A stretch of DNA of 64,000 nt from Brachionus rotundiformis (Eukaryota; Rotifera; Eurotatoria; Ploima; Brachionidae): positions 5,728,118 to 5,792,117 of the forward strand of contig JAESIW010000020.1 of NCBI GenBank assembly GCA_016802295.1. The letters are read 5' to 3'. Both the position numbers and the translations under genes were made by a program. The notes below the pieces were generated by a model, which saw nothing but the letters and a program-made list of their open reading frames with translations, searched no databases and was not told where the DNA came from. Below are positions 1-10,601 of the stretch, in pieces. The first letter of the stretch is position 1, and the number at the start of each line of letters is the position of its first letter.

Positions 1-1559
1 AGCTGTTTCCAGAATTGACGATAAATATTTTTCAACATAAATAAACATTTAGCAAATTAGACCTCTTTTTTTATTTTCTTTATGGTAATGGCAATATAAT
101 AAACAACTCGATTATAAAATATTGAAAATTTTAAATTTATTAAAAATAAAACCTATAACAGACCATTTTAGATTTAAATCCGTCAATTATAACTAAAAAT
201 TAATATTCCGTTTTGTTAATTTGTATCATTAATTAGAAATTAAAGCTAAAATTAAATACCATCAATAACTTATAAAGATTTTAAAAAATCTGGTCTATTA
301 TATAAAAATACAAATTGACTTATTCATTTTTGTCCTCTGTCACACATATTTAAAATATATATCGATTTTAATCTATTAAATTAAATATTAAAACTTTATC
401 AAAACAAACCAAGTATCAATTTTAATCCTTCAATTTAATTTTAGAAAAACTAATTATATTAATTAATCTTGCAAACAAATGAAGTAGAAATTTTATGTAC
501 TAGTAGTAGTATTTATAAATAATTTTTTTGAAATACTGAGTAATCATGAATATATTATTTTTTGTACTCTTAAGCTTCGAAAATTAATGAAATTTAGCAA
601 TTAAATTAATTAAAAAAGTCGGAATCAAGACAGTCTAGATTCATGTTTAATAATTGAAAATATTATAGATAAATTATATTAGAAAAATTATATTTATTAA
701 AATCGGATAATACAAAATAGAAAACTAACTAAGATTTGATTCAAATAATCTCAAATAACTATATAAAAGTTTTATTAACTACATATTCTGTAAATTAAAT
801 TATATTTTACGAAATGGAAGTTAAAATCAAATCAACAACATATTTAAAAAAAACAATTCAACTTAAAATTATTCTAGAAAATAATAAACAAATAAATTCT
901 TCTTTTAAAATTAGTATAATGTTTTATTGACTTTAAAGTCACATATTTTAGTTTTAGCATGTCATATAAAACATAATAAACGATTTCAAATAATTATTTC
1001 AAGCTAAAATAATATCATAAATTTTTCAATAGTAAATATACTTATTATTTTAGGACCTTTTCAAAGAGGGATTTATATTCAAAATATAATTTTGATGGAA
1101 AATTAAATGATCGTAGATAGGATGTTAAAATTAACTTAAATGTAGCAATAACTTATTTGGTTTCTGATATTTTCTTGAACAAGTTCAAAAAGGAAAAAAA
1201 TTTTTAAATAAAAAGTCTATAGTTTGGTAAGAGCATTTTGACAGGTACAGAAATGGTTAAATCTTAGAAAAAAATATTTCAAAAATTTTTCAAATTTCAT
1301 TTTAGATTGGGTTGAAAGTTTTTACGGTCTGAACTTAAATAAAATGGATAACCTTTTTCTTATATTATATGATTGCGCTTGTAAAATTTATTTACCAAAT
1401 ACCAAGACGAACTTGTTCTGCAGTCAATAGAAAACAGTTTCCTTGAATGAATGAGCTGAAGCTTTACCTTTGCCTTATTTCTGGTTATTAAAAAATCATT
1501 GAAAGGTTTAGTATGAGAAGTCTGGAAGAGAGGAAATCTTACTTAGTAATTATGTGAAA
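1..1559. other. AT-rich noncoding stretch
   Basis: Very AT-rich sequence with no open frame or conserved block that I can support. The last few hundred bases may belong to the decayed retroelement that follows, but I could not recognise a reading frame there. Confidence 0.5.
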
Positions 1560-2040
1560 AAAAGAGTGATGCTTGGTCACTCAAAATCTGACTTGCTGGC
1601 CGCATCTTGAATACTGTACAGCAGTTTGGAATCCTTTGTAAAAAAAAGACATTAAAATGCTGGAAAAGTTCAGGGTATAGCTACCAAACTAGTGCTTGGT
1701 CTAAAAATCTCAATTATATAAGAATGGTTTAAGCAAAAATTGGTATCCTTACGATTGAAAGAAGAAATAAAAGACGTGACGCAATCCAGCTTTTCCAAAA
1801 TGTCACCAAATAGAGCATTGTTCATCTACATACGTTCTCAGATTCAAGTCAAGCTTCAATAACCGATCGCCAATCGATGAATAAGAAAAAAATCAATACT
1901 CAAGAAGCAACTATGATTGTCAGAACCAAGAGAAAACTTCTTCACTTCATGGAATGAGCTACTGGATGTAAAGTTGTAAAAAGTTATTAAGATTAAAATT
2001 TTTATATTTAACCAACGATTTGGCCAAGTTGTTTGGATAG
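1560..2040 (+). pseudogene. Decayed non-LTR retrotransposon, reverse transcriptase C-terminal tail
   Basis: Translating the plus strand gives a broken match to the C-terminal tail common in CR1/jockey-like reverse transcriptases. WPHLEYCTAVWNP is followed by a stop and KKDIKMLEK (about 1598-1670). IGILTIERRNKRRDAIQLF lies near 1738-1795, and FTSWNELLD near 1940-1962. In intact elements these blocks occur in this order (RPHLEYC..VWNP, LEKVQRRATK, L..RR.RGDLI.., VVNDWNSLP). Here they are separated by in-frame stops and frameshifts, so the copy is dead. The upstream part of the element is not recognisable. A related remnant lies near 17.2-17.5 kb. Confidence 0.75.
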
Positions 2041-2087
2041 AAATTTTTTTTTAAACATTATTTTAAAATATTGTTTTTTTTCAAAGA

Positions 2088-2400
2088 TGAGTCGGCGCAT
2101 ATCTGTATTTATACAATAATTTAAACAAAATAGAATCAGAATGATTCTAATTTTATTTAATTATCTTATTTTATTTAATTGGCTTAGACGGCCGTTTCTA
2201 TATTTCATTCTGACCATAAAAAATTAATTTTTTTCAAATAGAACGATTTTACATCTGGCGACGAGGAAAGGATCCAAGCAAGAACATGGAGCTAATTATG
2301 AAACCATTGGACCAAACTGAAACCAGGCCGACCATCCAAAGAAACAACCAGAAAGAAAACGAAAAATTCCGAAATTTGCGGATAATGGATATACTTTTAA
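2088..2400 (+). mobile_element. Possible LTR retrotransposon 5' end with primer-binding-site-like sequence
   Basis: Positions 2256-2273 read TGGCGACGAGGAAAGGAT, which resembles the TGGCGAC... primer-binding sites after the 5' LTR of many Gypsy-type elements. It follows a CA dinucleotide at 2252-2253, and a TG at 2088 could open a 166-bp LTR. A short frame starting ATG at about 2286 runs some 37 codons before a stop. No second LTR, protease or polymerase is visible, so this would be a fragment or solo end. The call rests on one short motif. Confidence 0.3.
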
Positions 2401-2884
2401 AAGCCTAAAATTTTTGCTTAATAGTCTGGTAAATCCAGATTTCAATAGGAATCTATATTATCAAAACTTTTTGTCTAATAGCAAGATAAAAAATTTGATA
2501 GAAAGAAAATTAATAAAATATTAATCCACAAAAAATTCATGTCCATTTTAAAATTTTGCTAGAAGTCAGATTAATTTATCTATATAAAAAGATTTTTTGT
2601 CTGCTTAATACTTTGAAATTGAAAAGCTTCCATTTAAATGAATTGATTCAATTAAATTTAAAAATAAAAATTCAATTAATATAAAAATATTTAAAAAAAA
2701 ATTTCTTATTTGTACCTCAGTAGTAGAGTAATAAAGCTTGTTTATTAAATAAACATATATGTTTCCTAATTGATTATTGACTAAAAAATATGATTTGATT
2801 AGTTTAAGAATAAATAAAATTAAAAAAAAAATTCTTTTTATAATTAAGTTTATTTTTATAAAACTTAATCAAAATAGTTTTTTT

Positions 2885-3926
2885 TTAAACCATACGTCTG
2901 AGCAATTGGTTAATGTACTCTTCACGGTTACCGAAATCACCTCCTTCAGAAAAGTGGTTTCCTTTCTTTCTCCATCCACCATTTGGATTGTTCAATTTGA
3001 ATGGCCACAAAAAGTTGGAAACTTGTTTAAAGTGTGGACCAACAGTGTACAATTCGTGGATAGCGTCTTCCATACAAATAATTCCGTATTTGCCTAAGAA
3101 AAAAAGATTTTTAAATTTTTCCTCAATTCCTAATCAATGTTCGATCATTCCTCATATGGTACGGACGAGCATCATTAATTTTCAATCGTCAAATTTTTAA
3201 ATCATTGGAAAGAGACCGACTATTTCCCAAAAGAAAAAAAAAATCCAAAAATTACCCAAAGCTTTTTCGATAATGGCATTGTCAGTCAAAGGAATGCGCT
3301 GTTTGTTAACTTTAGCAAAACCTCTTTTGTATACTAATTCTCTGACTGATTTCAAGTTTGGATAACCCCAAGCGATGTATGGCTCAGCAATTCTTAACAT
3401 ATTAATGGTAGCTTTGTTCAAACGAACGAAAGTACCATTGTTTATTTGTCTCAAACGGAACAATTTAAGAACTTTTCTGACTCTTGGGTGAACACCATTG
3501 ATACTAGAAAAGCGGAACACTTTAAAAAATATTTTTCCTTAATTAATTTTATTTGGTTACCCTCTGATACGGACAACAAAGGCCAAGCTTGACTGAGCTG
3601 GTACGTAGAAATTTTTGTGTTTTCTGGCAACACGTCTGAGTCTGATCAAATCTTGCTCTTTGCGTTTGTACTCACGGACGTATTTTTCGGCACGTTTGAA
3701 TATCTCGCGTTTGGTATCTTGTAATTTTTTTTTTTGCAAGATCAACGCTCTAGCTCTGGCCGCTCTGGCTTCGGCGTTTTGTTTTCTTTTTTTCAACAAA
3801 GTCTCTGGGACCTTTGGCAATGTTGGTGCTGTTTTTCTGATAATGAAAGAAAAAATTAATTAGATTATGTGATCTTCAAGGTGATTAAATGGGATATAAA
3901 AATTCGCCTTACTTTTCCCCAGCCAT
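2885..3926 (-). CDS. RPL7: 60S ribosomal protein L7 (uL30 family)
   Basis: Large-subunit ribosomal protein. Four exons on the minus strand: 3926-3913 (ATG GCT GGG GAA AA), 3836-3561, 3503-3256 and 3093-2885. All junctions are GT-AG and in phase, giving 248 residues, the usual animal length. The basic N-terminal extension (VPETLLKKRKQNAEARAARA) is followed by RKHKNFYVPA, the family block LRLRQINNGTFVRLNKA, EPYIAWGYPNLKSVRELVYKRG and the C-terminal KYGIICMEDAIHELYTVG ... GGDFGNREEYINQLLRRM. The 14-nt first exon directly after the start codon fits a highly expressed ribosomal protein gene. The assignment is secure from full-length similarity to the known family. Confidence 0.97.
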
Positions 3927-4615
3927 TTTAGAGCTATTTTTTAAATCTAAATTAATAAACAGATACGAATTAGTAAATGCAACCAGCGAGCAATATGTCT
4001 ATGGTTTGTAAATGAGTATAAAGTTTTGGTGGCTGTGAAAGAATGGTGAATGAAGTGGTTGCATATGTGCCAAGGTGAAGTGCAACATAATTTTTGTTTG
4101 AAAAAAAGAATACTAAATGCAAACGATGTTAAAACTAATTTAAAATTTTTGTTGGTTCTAAAGCATGCAAGTTTAAAATGGATCAATGAATGCAAAATAA
4201 AAAATTTCTTTATTTTTTTATCAATGCAAATAAAATATAATCTTTTTCTAGACTTAAATTTAATTTTTTTAAATGACAAACTTAACTTTTGCTTTGTTTT
4301 ATTGATTTAATTATATCTTTCTTTATTTTATTAATCTAATTAATTAAAAATCAAAAATTATAATTAAATGTAGCTGAATTGAATATAAAACAGTTTTTTC
4401 ATTTAATTTAAAATACAATTCTTTTTACTTATGCACAATATGTATTAAATATAAATTGAGAAAAAAAACTAATTAAACAAAGACAATTGTATATCAAAAA
4501 TAAAGTTAAAAAACAAGACCAGTCCAAAGATAAAGTTATGTTTTTCGTTATGAATATCGATTCAAAAATAGTTGGTATAAAAATTCTAAAACTACAATAT
4601 TGGAACTAGCACCTA
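3927..4615. other. Upstream region of RPL7, no gene seen
   Basis: Holds the RPL7 promoter and 5' UTR on the minus strand, but I cannot point to a defined promoter element. The short open frames here have no recognisable protein character. Confidence 0.4.
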
Positions 4616-4619
4616 AAAG

Positions 4620-5160
4620 AAAATCTCTTGAACAGCCAAATTAGAAGCTTTTTTTCCCATTACGCTCCTAGTGGAGCATAGGGTCATTACATTTGATTTC
4701 CAGTTTTTCAAATGGTATAAGTCTTTATCCATGCTTTTCCCATGTCATTTCCATTTCGTTGAGCTATTTCGTGATTGACTTCCATATTTATTGCTGGCCG
4801 TCCTACCTTTCTCCGTATTTGTGGTGTCCATTGAAGAGCTCTATTTGCCATTCATTGAAAGCACATGTCCAAGTCATCAGAGTATTTTGTTCTTGATACA
4901 TTGGCTAGTTGGCTTTGACTTGGTTCTTCTGAGTGCCTCATTATTTGATAGAGCCTCTGGCCAGTATATCCCAATAATCCTTACCGGGCTACCAGTATGG
5001 AAGATGTTCAGGCTTTTTCTATCAACTCAGACACTCGTCAGCATTCACTTCTGTACATCAGTGTAGCTTTTCCTTTTTTGTGTTGTATTTCTTGATTACT
5101 TAAAATTCCACTCTTCTGCAGGCGCGTAGGACTACAATACAACCGCAAGCATTATCATCA
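4620..5160 (-). pseudogene. Non-LTR retrotransposon 3' end (reverse transcriptase tail), frameshifted
   Basis: The minus strand carries the C-terminal end of an endonuclease/reverse-transcriptase type retrotransposon ORF. In one frame it reads RIIGIYWPEALSNNEALRR, two stops, then LGHVLSMN. In a second frame it reads ALQWTPQIRRKVGRPAINME, and near the 3' end NWKSNVMTLCSTRS. In intact elements this order is IWP..ISN.EL..R, LGHVLRM, AL.WTP..KRKRGRP, WR..V.ALCS. The stops and frame changes show it is not functional. It sits directly beside the assembly gap. Confidence 0.75.
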
Positions 5161-5258
5161 AAATCGATTAGTCAGATTTATTAATTTTCTTTAGCAAAGT
5201 TGACGAAAGAATTGTTTCTCGATATATAAAGGAATTAAATCAAAAAAATGGTAAAATT
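5124..5258. repeat. Left copy of 135-bp direct repeat at gap edge
   Basis: The sequence from GCGTAGGACTACAATACAAC to GGTAAAATT is repeated almost identically at 5623-5757 on the other side of the run of Ns. The only difference I see is around GATATATAAAGG versus GATTGATAAAGG. Confidence 0.9.
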
Positions 5259-5622
5259 NNNNNNNNNNNNNNNNNNNNNNNNNNNNNNNNNNNNNNNNNN
5301 NNNNNNNNNNNNNNNNNNNNNNNNNNNNNNNNNNNNNNNNNNNNNNNNNNNNNNNNNNNNNNNNNNNNNNNNNNNNNNNNNNNNNNNNNNNNNNNNNNNN
5401 NNNNNNNNNNNNNNNNNNNNNNNNNNNNNNNNNNNNNNNNNNNNNNNNNNNNNNNNNNNNNNNNNNNNNNNNNNNNNNNNNNNNNNNNNNNNNNNNNNNN
5501 NNNNNNNNNNNNNNNNNNNNNNNNNNNNNNNNNNNNNNNNNNNNNNNNNNNNNNNNNNNNNNNNNNNNNNNNNNNNNNNNNNNNNNNNNNNNNNNNNNNN
5601 NNNNNNNNNNNNNNNNNNNNNN
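5259..5622. other. Assembly gap (364 Ns)
   Basis: Unsequenced run of N. Open frames reported through it are meaningless. Because the two flanks are copies of each other, the gap size and even its existence are uncertain. Confidence 1.
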
Positions 5623-5757
5623 GCGTAGGACTACAATACAACCGCAAGCATTATCATCAAAATCGATTAGTCAGATTTATTAATTTTCTTTAGCAAAGTT
5701 GACGAAAGAATTGTTTCTCGATTGATAAAGGAATTAAATCAAAAAAATGGTAAAATT
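5623..5757. repeat. Right copy of 135-bp direct repeat at gap edge
   Basis: Near-identical copy of 5124-5258. Either a real tandem repeat that defeated assembly or one locus placed twice at a contig join. Confidence 0.9.
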
Positions 5758-7098
5758 TGTACCAAAAAGTCAACTGGAAGATCTTAAAGAGCACTCATAG
5801 ATATGGACAATACTAAAAACCATTCTAACATAAATCAAATTTCCAAAGATTATAGTTTGAATATTTTTTAAAAATATAAGTCCAAAGATATGTTCAAATC
5901 TAAAAAGATTTGTTAATTTGATTAAAATTAAATTATTTAAAGGAAAATAAACTGATTTAAAGAAAAGATTGCATTTTTCTCAATTTTGATAAAGAAATAA
6001 GAAAAATTTGTTTTAACTACCAGAATTAAAAGAAACTGAAACTGAACCTTGGTTTTATTTTAATCCTACAATTATAGCTATTGTTGGAATCTTGTATATT
6101 TAACCAAATATTTTTTCCTCAAATGAAATATCTTTTTAAAAACTGAAGGCACGTCAAATTTAGGCTAAATGAGTCTTCTTACTTAAGCAGTGTCTAATGA
6201 AGAGATAATAAAAAGATGATGATGTGAATTAGTTGAAGGTTAAAATATAATTTTCCGTAAACTCGAAAATTCATACAATGTCTTTTTAATTCTTAATAAT
6301 TTTGAAGTTTAAACAAATTTTTAAGATAAAGATTATATATATTTCTAAATAAATTCATTAGCTTTAATTAAAATTAGAAAGCTGAAGATCAGTGAAATTA
6401 TTAAGATTTAAATAAAAACGATTAATGAGATTTATAACTTGGAAAATTCAAATCAAGATTTTTTTCTCCCAGAAAATTAAAGATAAACGTCAATTGACTG
6501 CATAGTGGATAGCATTTTTGAGGGGCAGTATGGCTAGTATTAAAGCAGGAAATAAATAAAAAGCATATAAAATATTGTCATTTATTACTTTTTTAATAGA
6601 TTTAAAAGTATCGTGTTGTTAATAAAATCCACTTTTATTTATCATAAACATGAAAAAATCCAGCTTATATCTTGATCGATTAAGATCGCTTAACTAGTAT
6701 TTTTCAATGAATATGTGAACTATTTAAAGAATACTCTTTATTATAGCTTAAATTGAAGTAAATTAAAATATTTTTTTAAAATTATTTTATTAAAATCAGT
6801 ATTTGAGCTATTTACATTTAGAATATTTTAATAAGTACAATAAAAATTTGCTCGTAATAAAAATATAAAAGAAATGTTAGAGAAAAAAAGCATCAAATTC
6901 AAATAGATTCTTTTTTTTTGGATATATTTAAAAAGAATGAACCCAATAGTCGAGAGTAGAAAATAAAATTAGCCTAGAAAAATGGGCTATAGATAGAAAA
7001 GCCTCATGCAAAAAATGAATTCTTAATTTTAAAAAAAGACAATTATTTCAATTAATAGGAAATTAGAAATGATTATTATATAAAGATTTATTAACTTT
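5758..7098. other. AT-rich intergenic region, nothing recognised
   Basis: No open frame with protein-like composition, no tRNA or rRNA and no obvious terminal inverted repeats. The region lies downstream of UBE2S. Confidence 0.4.
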
Positions 7099-8015
7099 TC
7101 ACAATCGCTTTAGTGCTTTTTTCTTGTCGTTTTTTTTCGCTGTTGTCACATTTGTTTGAAGCTTTGCCATTTTTATGCTTGGTTCATCACTTGAAGACGA
7201 CTGATTAGTCGAATTATTTCCACTATTGGGTATTGTTTTGTTAGAATCCAATGGATTGGTATTAGATGAAGATGAGGACTTTGAACCAATGTTATTGTCA
7301 GCTGGGTACTGAGATCTAGAACAAAATTTAAATTTGAATCTTAAAATGTGACACCTTTGTACTTTAAAGCCAACGAATGTCTAGCATGAACTTCGGTATA
7401 TAATTTCGCTCGCGAGAAATACTCGTCATATTCCTCTAAAAGCAGCTTGCCAGCCTCTTCATTCAAAGCAGATTCCGCATTCGGAACAATTAACAAACAT
7501 TTAATGGTCTTAAAAATACAAATTAGAAATTTCTTTTCTTTGGAAAACTCTTATCTCGCTTACCAAAAGTACATGCTTAATACCAAGTTCAGGTTTCCAG
7601 TCTTTTTTTAAAGTATTGACACAAATTTCTCCATTCGAAGAAACATTTGGATGCTTAATTCAGAAAATAAGTTCCAACTTTTTAAACAAGCTGAACTGAA
7701 AGTCTTACAAATATTTTTGTTATGAAAAAGGCTTTAGGCGGTTGCACAGGGAAGCCTTTGCATAAAATTAGCTTGACCCTGAACAAGCCTTCGAAGTAGG
7801 GCGTATCAGCTGGCCCGTCTATCAGAGCCTGTATGTCAGAGACGTCTTGGTCGTTTGAGATGAGTTTGATGCCATCCAAAGGCTCAGATGATATTTCTGC
7901 TATTTCTTTCAGAATTCTCTTAATAACCTGAGGTGGTATATTTTCCGAATTCTGTATTGAAATTTTATAAAAATATAAAACATTCCAAACTTTTAATCCA
8001 ACTTACACTAGACAT
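7099..8015 (-). CDS. UBE2S: Ubiquitin-conjugating enzyme E2 S
   Basis: E2 that extends Lys11-linked ubiquitin chains with the anaphase-promoting complex. Five exons on the minus strand (8015-8007, 7951-7709, 7653-7564, 7508-7363, 7315-7099) give 234 residues; the human protein has 222. The UBC fold is seen as GIKLISNDQDVSDIQALIDGP, GLFRVKLIL and PPKAFFITKIFHPNV, then the active-site segment NGEICVNTLKKDW with the catalytic Cys. TIKCLLI..NAESALNEEAG.LL follows. After the catalytic domain come a Ser/Asn-rich linker and a Lys-rich tail ending in KKKALKRL. UBE2S proteins typically end in LRRL, the peptide that docks on the APC/C, so the tail supports UBE2S over other E2s. All intron phases agree. 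Confidence 0.95.
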
Positions 8016-9979
8016 CTCTTGATGCTTTTCTTTTCTTGGCGATTAAAAGACACAACGCTATAAAATTCTAAAATTTTTATTTTAAATAAATTAAAAAAAA
8101 CATGTATTTAATTTAACTCGATATTGCATATATTTAGGTAAATGATATGATAATACGAGAGGAAAATTTAAGTCCGGTTGACTTAACATTCAACTTGACC
8201 CAATTTCATCTCATTTTCAAAAATTGGTTTTCTTTTTGGAAAAATATCTGTTCTTGGATCGAGAATCTACTCGGGCCAGCTTAAGAATTCCGCAAAAAGA
8301 AAATCCCCTGTTTATTAGGAAAAAAATATTGTTAGATCTATGTTAATTAAATACTTTAAAATCATAAAAAATTTCCTATCGGGTCCTATCGTTTCATTAT
8401 TATTATTATAATAATGTGCGCAATTTATATATAAATATAATATATATTAAGAATTTCAACTGCAAATTTAATTTGAATATTTTTATGTTGAGATTTAGAT
8501 TGCAAATTTACATGCTAGACTTGTTGCTGCACGATAACTTTAGGGTCAATTTTGATTTAATATGCAATTAAGACTACAAAATATAAATTCATAATTTGCA
8601 AGAATTGCATTAATTGATCTCAAAAAGAATAAAGCGATTTAAATATTCTTTTTGTTAAGTTTAGTTTGAAAGAAATTTTGGAAAATAGTTGTAATTTTGG
8701 GTCATAAGAGCAAAATTTTTCTTAATTTTTGACAAATTATTACGATTTCTTAGATATGATATTTTATTTTTTGCTAAATTTTTATCTCTTTATTAATTTA
8801 AAATAATGTATTTTTTGAATACATTTAAATTAAATTAATTTATCAATTTAGTAATTTTTTATTAATTCTAAATTGACTTTTTATACTTTTTACTAATGAA
8901 CCCAAATACTCATTTTTACCACTTTGTCAAAAAGATCATAATTGTGATAAATAAAAAATATGTCTTACTTAACATCTAACCAAATTATCTATTTTGACTC
9001 TACTTTGCTAATTGTGACTATCAAATTTTTTTTGCAGGATTTAATCTGTAAAAATCTGAAGAATTAAAATGGAATTTTTACTAATAATATTCCTTGTGCT
9101 AAAGTTTATAAAAAAACTAAATTTAGATGGATCACGAATTTTAAAGAAAATGGTAAAACTCATCTAAAAAAATTTATGAGAGAACCTCGTTTTTGTTGAA
9201 AACAAACGCAAAATTTAGCGTCTGGCAAAAACAATTCTGGGAGACAAATTGCTAAAATTTTTTCTTGGAACTTAATCTTAGAGATTGTTTAAAAATTAAA
9301 TTTCAAAATCTTGACCTTTTTTCTTGAATTCTTTTTTTTTAAATCAACGCTTAAATAAACAAAACACAATGATCTAGCTATGTTGTGTCTTTTTAAACAT
9401 TTAACTTGTGCAGCATCTTGAATTTTCAACCAAAATAAAGTTATACCAGGTCCTTAACAAGCAAGAAGAGCAAAAAATATTTTTCTCTATTATTCCTTAA
9501 TTTTTTTTAAAATAAACTGAATTCTAGGAATAAAAAATCAACGAATCAATATTCCTATTAGATATTCTTATTGAACATTTATTTTTAAGATAATTTTTTT
9601 TTAAGAAAAATCAATTTATCTCTAACCAAAATAAATTGTATGAAAATAGGCTGTAATGATCTGTTAGTGATTTACTAGAATTTAAATGGAAATGCAAAAA
9701 TATTATTAAATTGATAGCTGTGTAAATAAAGCCATCAGCATGATCTGATACAATTTTATAAAATTCTAAACAAATTAAATCAAGTCAATTGGTATTATTA
9801 TCCAGCGTTTAGTACTTCAATGAATTATGACGGTGTAGGAGTAAGGAGAGCTAAGCTTATTTTTATTATCATAAAGGACATCAAAAAATGTAATTTGGTT
9901 AGAAAAATTAAAAGATAAAGATGAATAATATTATTTTATACATTAGATCATGGAAGAAAAAAAAAATGAATCTTATCGA
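8016..9979. other. AT-rich intergenic region, nothing recognised
   Basis: About 2 kb with no supported gene. The last ~70 bp before the tRNA (near 9919-9960) resembles sequence upstream of the tRNA at 60436-60526, including AGATGAATAATATTATT. Some tRNA 5' flank may therefore be part of the duplicated unit. Confidence 0.4.
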
Positions 9980-10070
9980 GCCTCAATAGCGCAGTCGGTA
10001 GCGCGTCAGTCTCATAATCTGAATGTCTGGAGTTATCTGGAGGTCGTGAGTTCGATCCTCACTTGGGGCA
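9980..10070 (+). tRNA. tRNA-Met (CAT), elongator type, with 18-nt intron
   Basis: The cloverleaf closes fully: acceptor GCCTCAA/TTGGGGC, D-arm GCGC/GCGC, anticodon loop CTCATAA, T-arm GTGAG/CTCAC with TTCGATC, discriminator A. The 5' exon is 37 nt and ends one base after the anticodon. The intron is ATCTGAATGTCTGGAGTT, and the 3' exon of 36 nt gives a 73-nt mature tRNA. The intron contains ATG, which can pair with the CAT anticodon as in canonical spliced tRNAs. The body matches animal elongator tRNA-Met. A T-run terminator follows. Identical copies lie at 52631, 57833, 60436 (minus) and 62849. Confidence 0.95.
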
Positions 10071-10218
10071 TATATTTTTTCCTTTATTTTAAATATTTAA
10101 TTTCTTCAGTTGCTAATTTTCTAAGGTTAATAAAAAAAATTCATTTATAAATTTTAAAAAATATAATAAATATTTCACTTTTTGAATGGTTGAATCACTA
10201 ATTTACAAATTTTAAATT

Positions 10219-10339
10219 AAGAAGTATGTATTCATTTAATATTTATACTTAAGTTAACTACTTCAGTGAAGATTGTATCAGCTTAGGAATAAGTCTTTTT
10301 AGATTTGTTTTTTATGCTGAGACAGAGAAGTAGTTTTTT
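10219..10339 (+). ncRNA. Unknown stem-loop RNA-like element, type I copy A
   Basis: Begins with the box AAGAAGTATGTATT. After about 37 nt comes a predicted RNA core: terminal stem AACTACTTC (10256-10264) with GAAGTAGTT (10327-10335), inner stem TCAGC/GCTGA, and apical hairpin AAGTC-TTTTTA-GATTT. The internal loop has GTGAAGATTGTA on one side and GACAGA on the other. It ends in a T6 run that could terminate Pol III. It lies 149 bp downstream of the tRNA-Met. No match to a known RNA family comes to mind; transcription is inferred, not shown. Confidence 0.55.
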
Positions 10340-10601
10340 ATCTAAATTTAAAAATAAAATCTTAATTTATTGCTATTCTTATACAATCTATATGAAAAAC
10401 ATTGATGAATTTAAATTGATCATATCAAAAGCAAATTAATTAATAAAAACATCATAGTCTAGTTAACTGCCAAATCTTCGAAGATGCTAAAGCCCAAAGA
10501 GTTGCAGAATATTACTACTACTTCAGCTAATTTGCTAACAAAACTTTAAAAGAAATAAAGCAATATTGAAAAATAATTTTTATATCAAGAATAAAAAAAG
10601 A

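Noticed and set aside
4693..5066. Plus-strand hydrophobic open frames (67 and 91 codons)
   Set aside because: Antisense of the retrotransposon tail, which reads clearly on the minus strand.
5240..5647. Open frames across the N run on both strands
   Set aside because: They consist almost entirely of unknown bases.
9950..10150. Open reading frame of 66 codons
   Set aside because: It is read straight through the tRNA-Met gene; the sequence is a perfect tRNA and identical in five places.
10219..10339. Stem-loop element as a hammerhead ribozyme
   Set aside because: The CUGAUGA and GAAA core motifs are missing.
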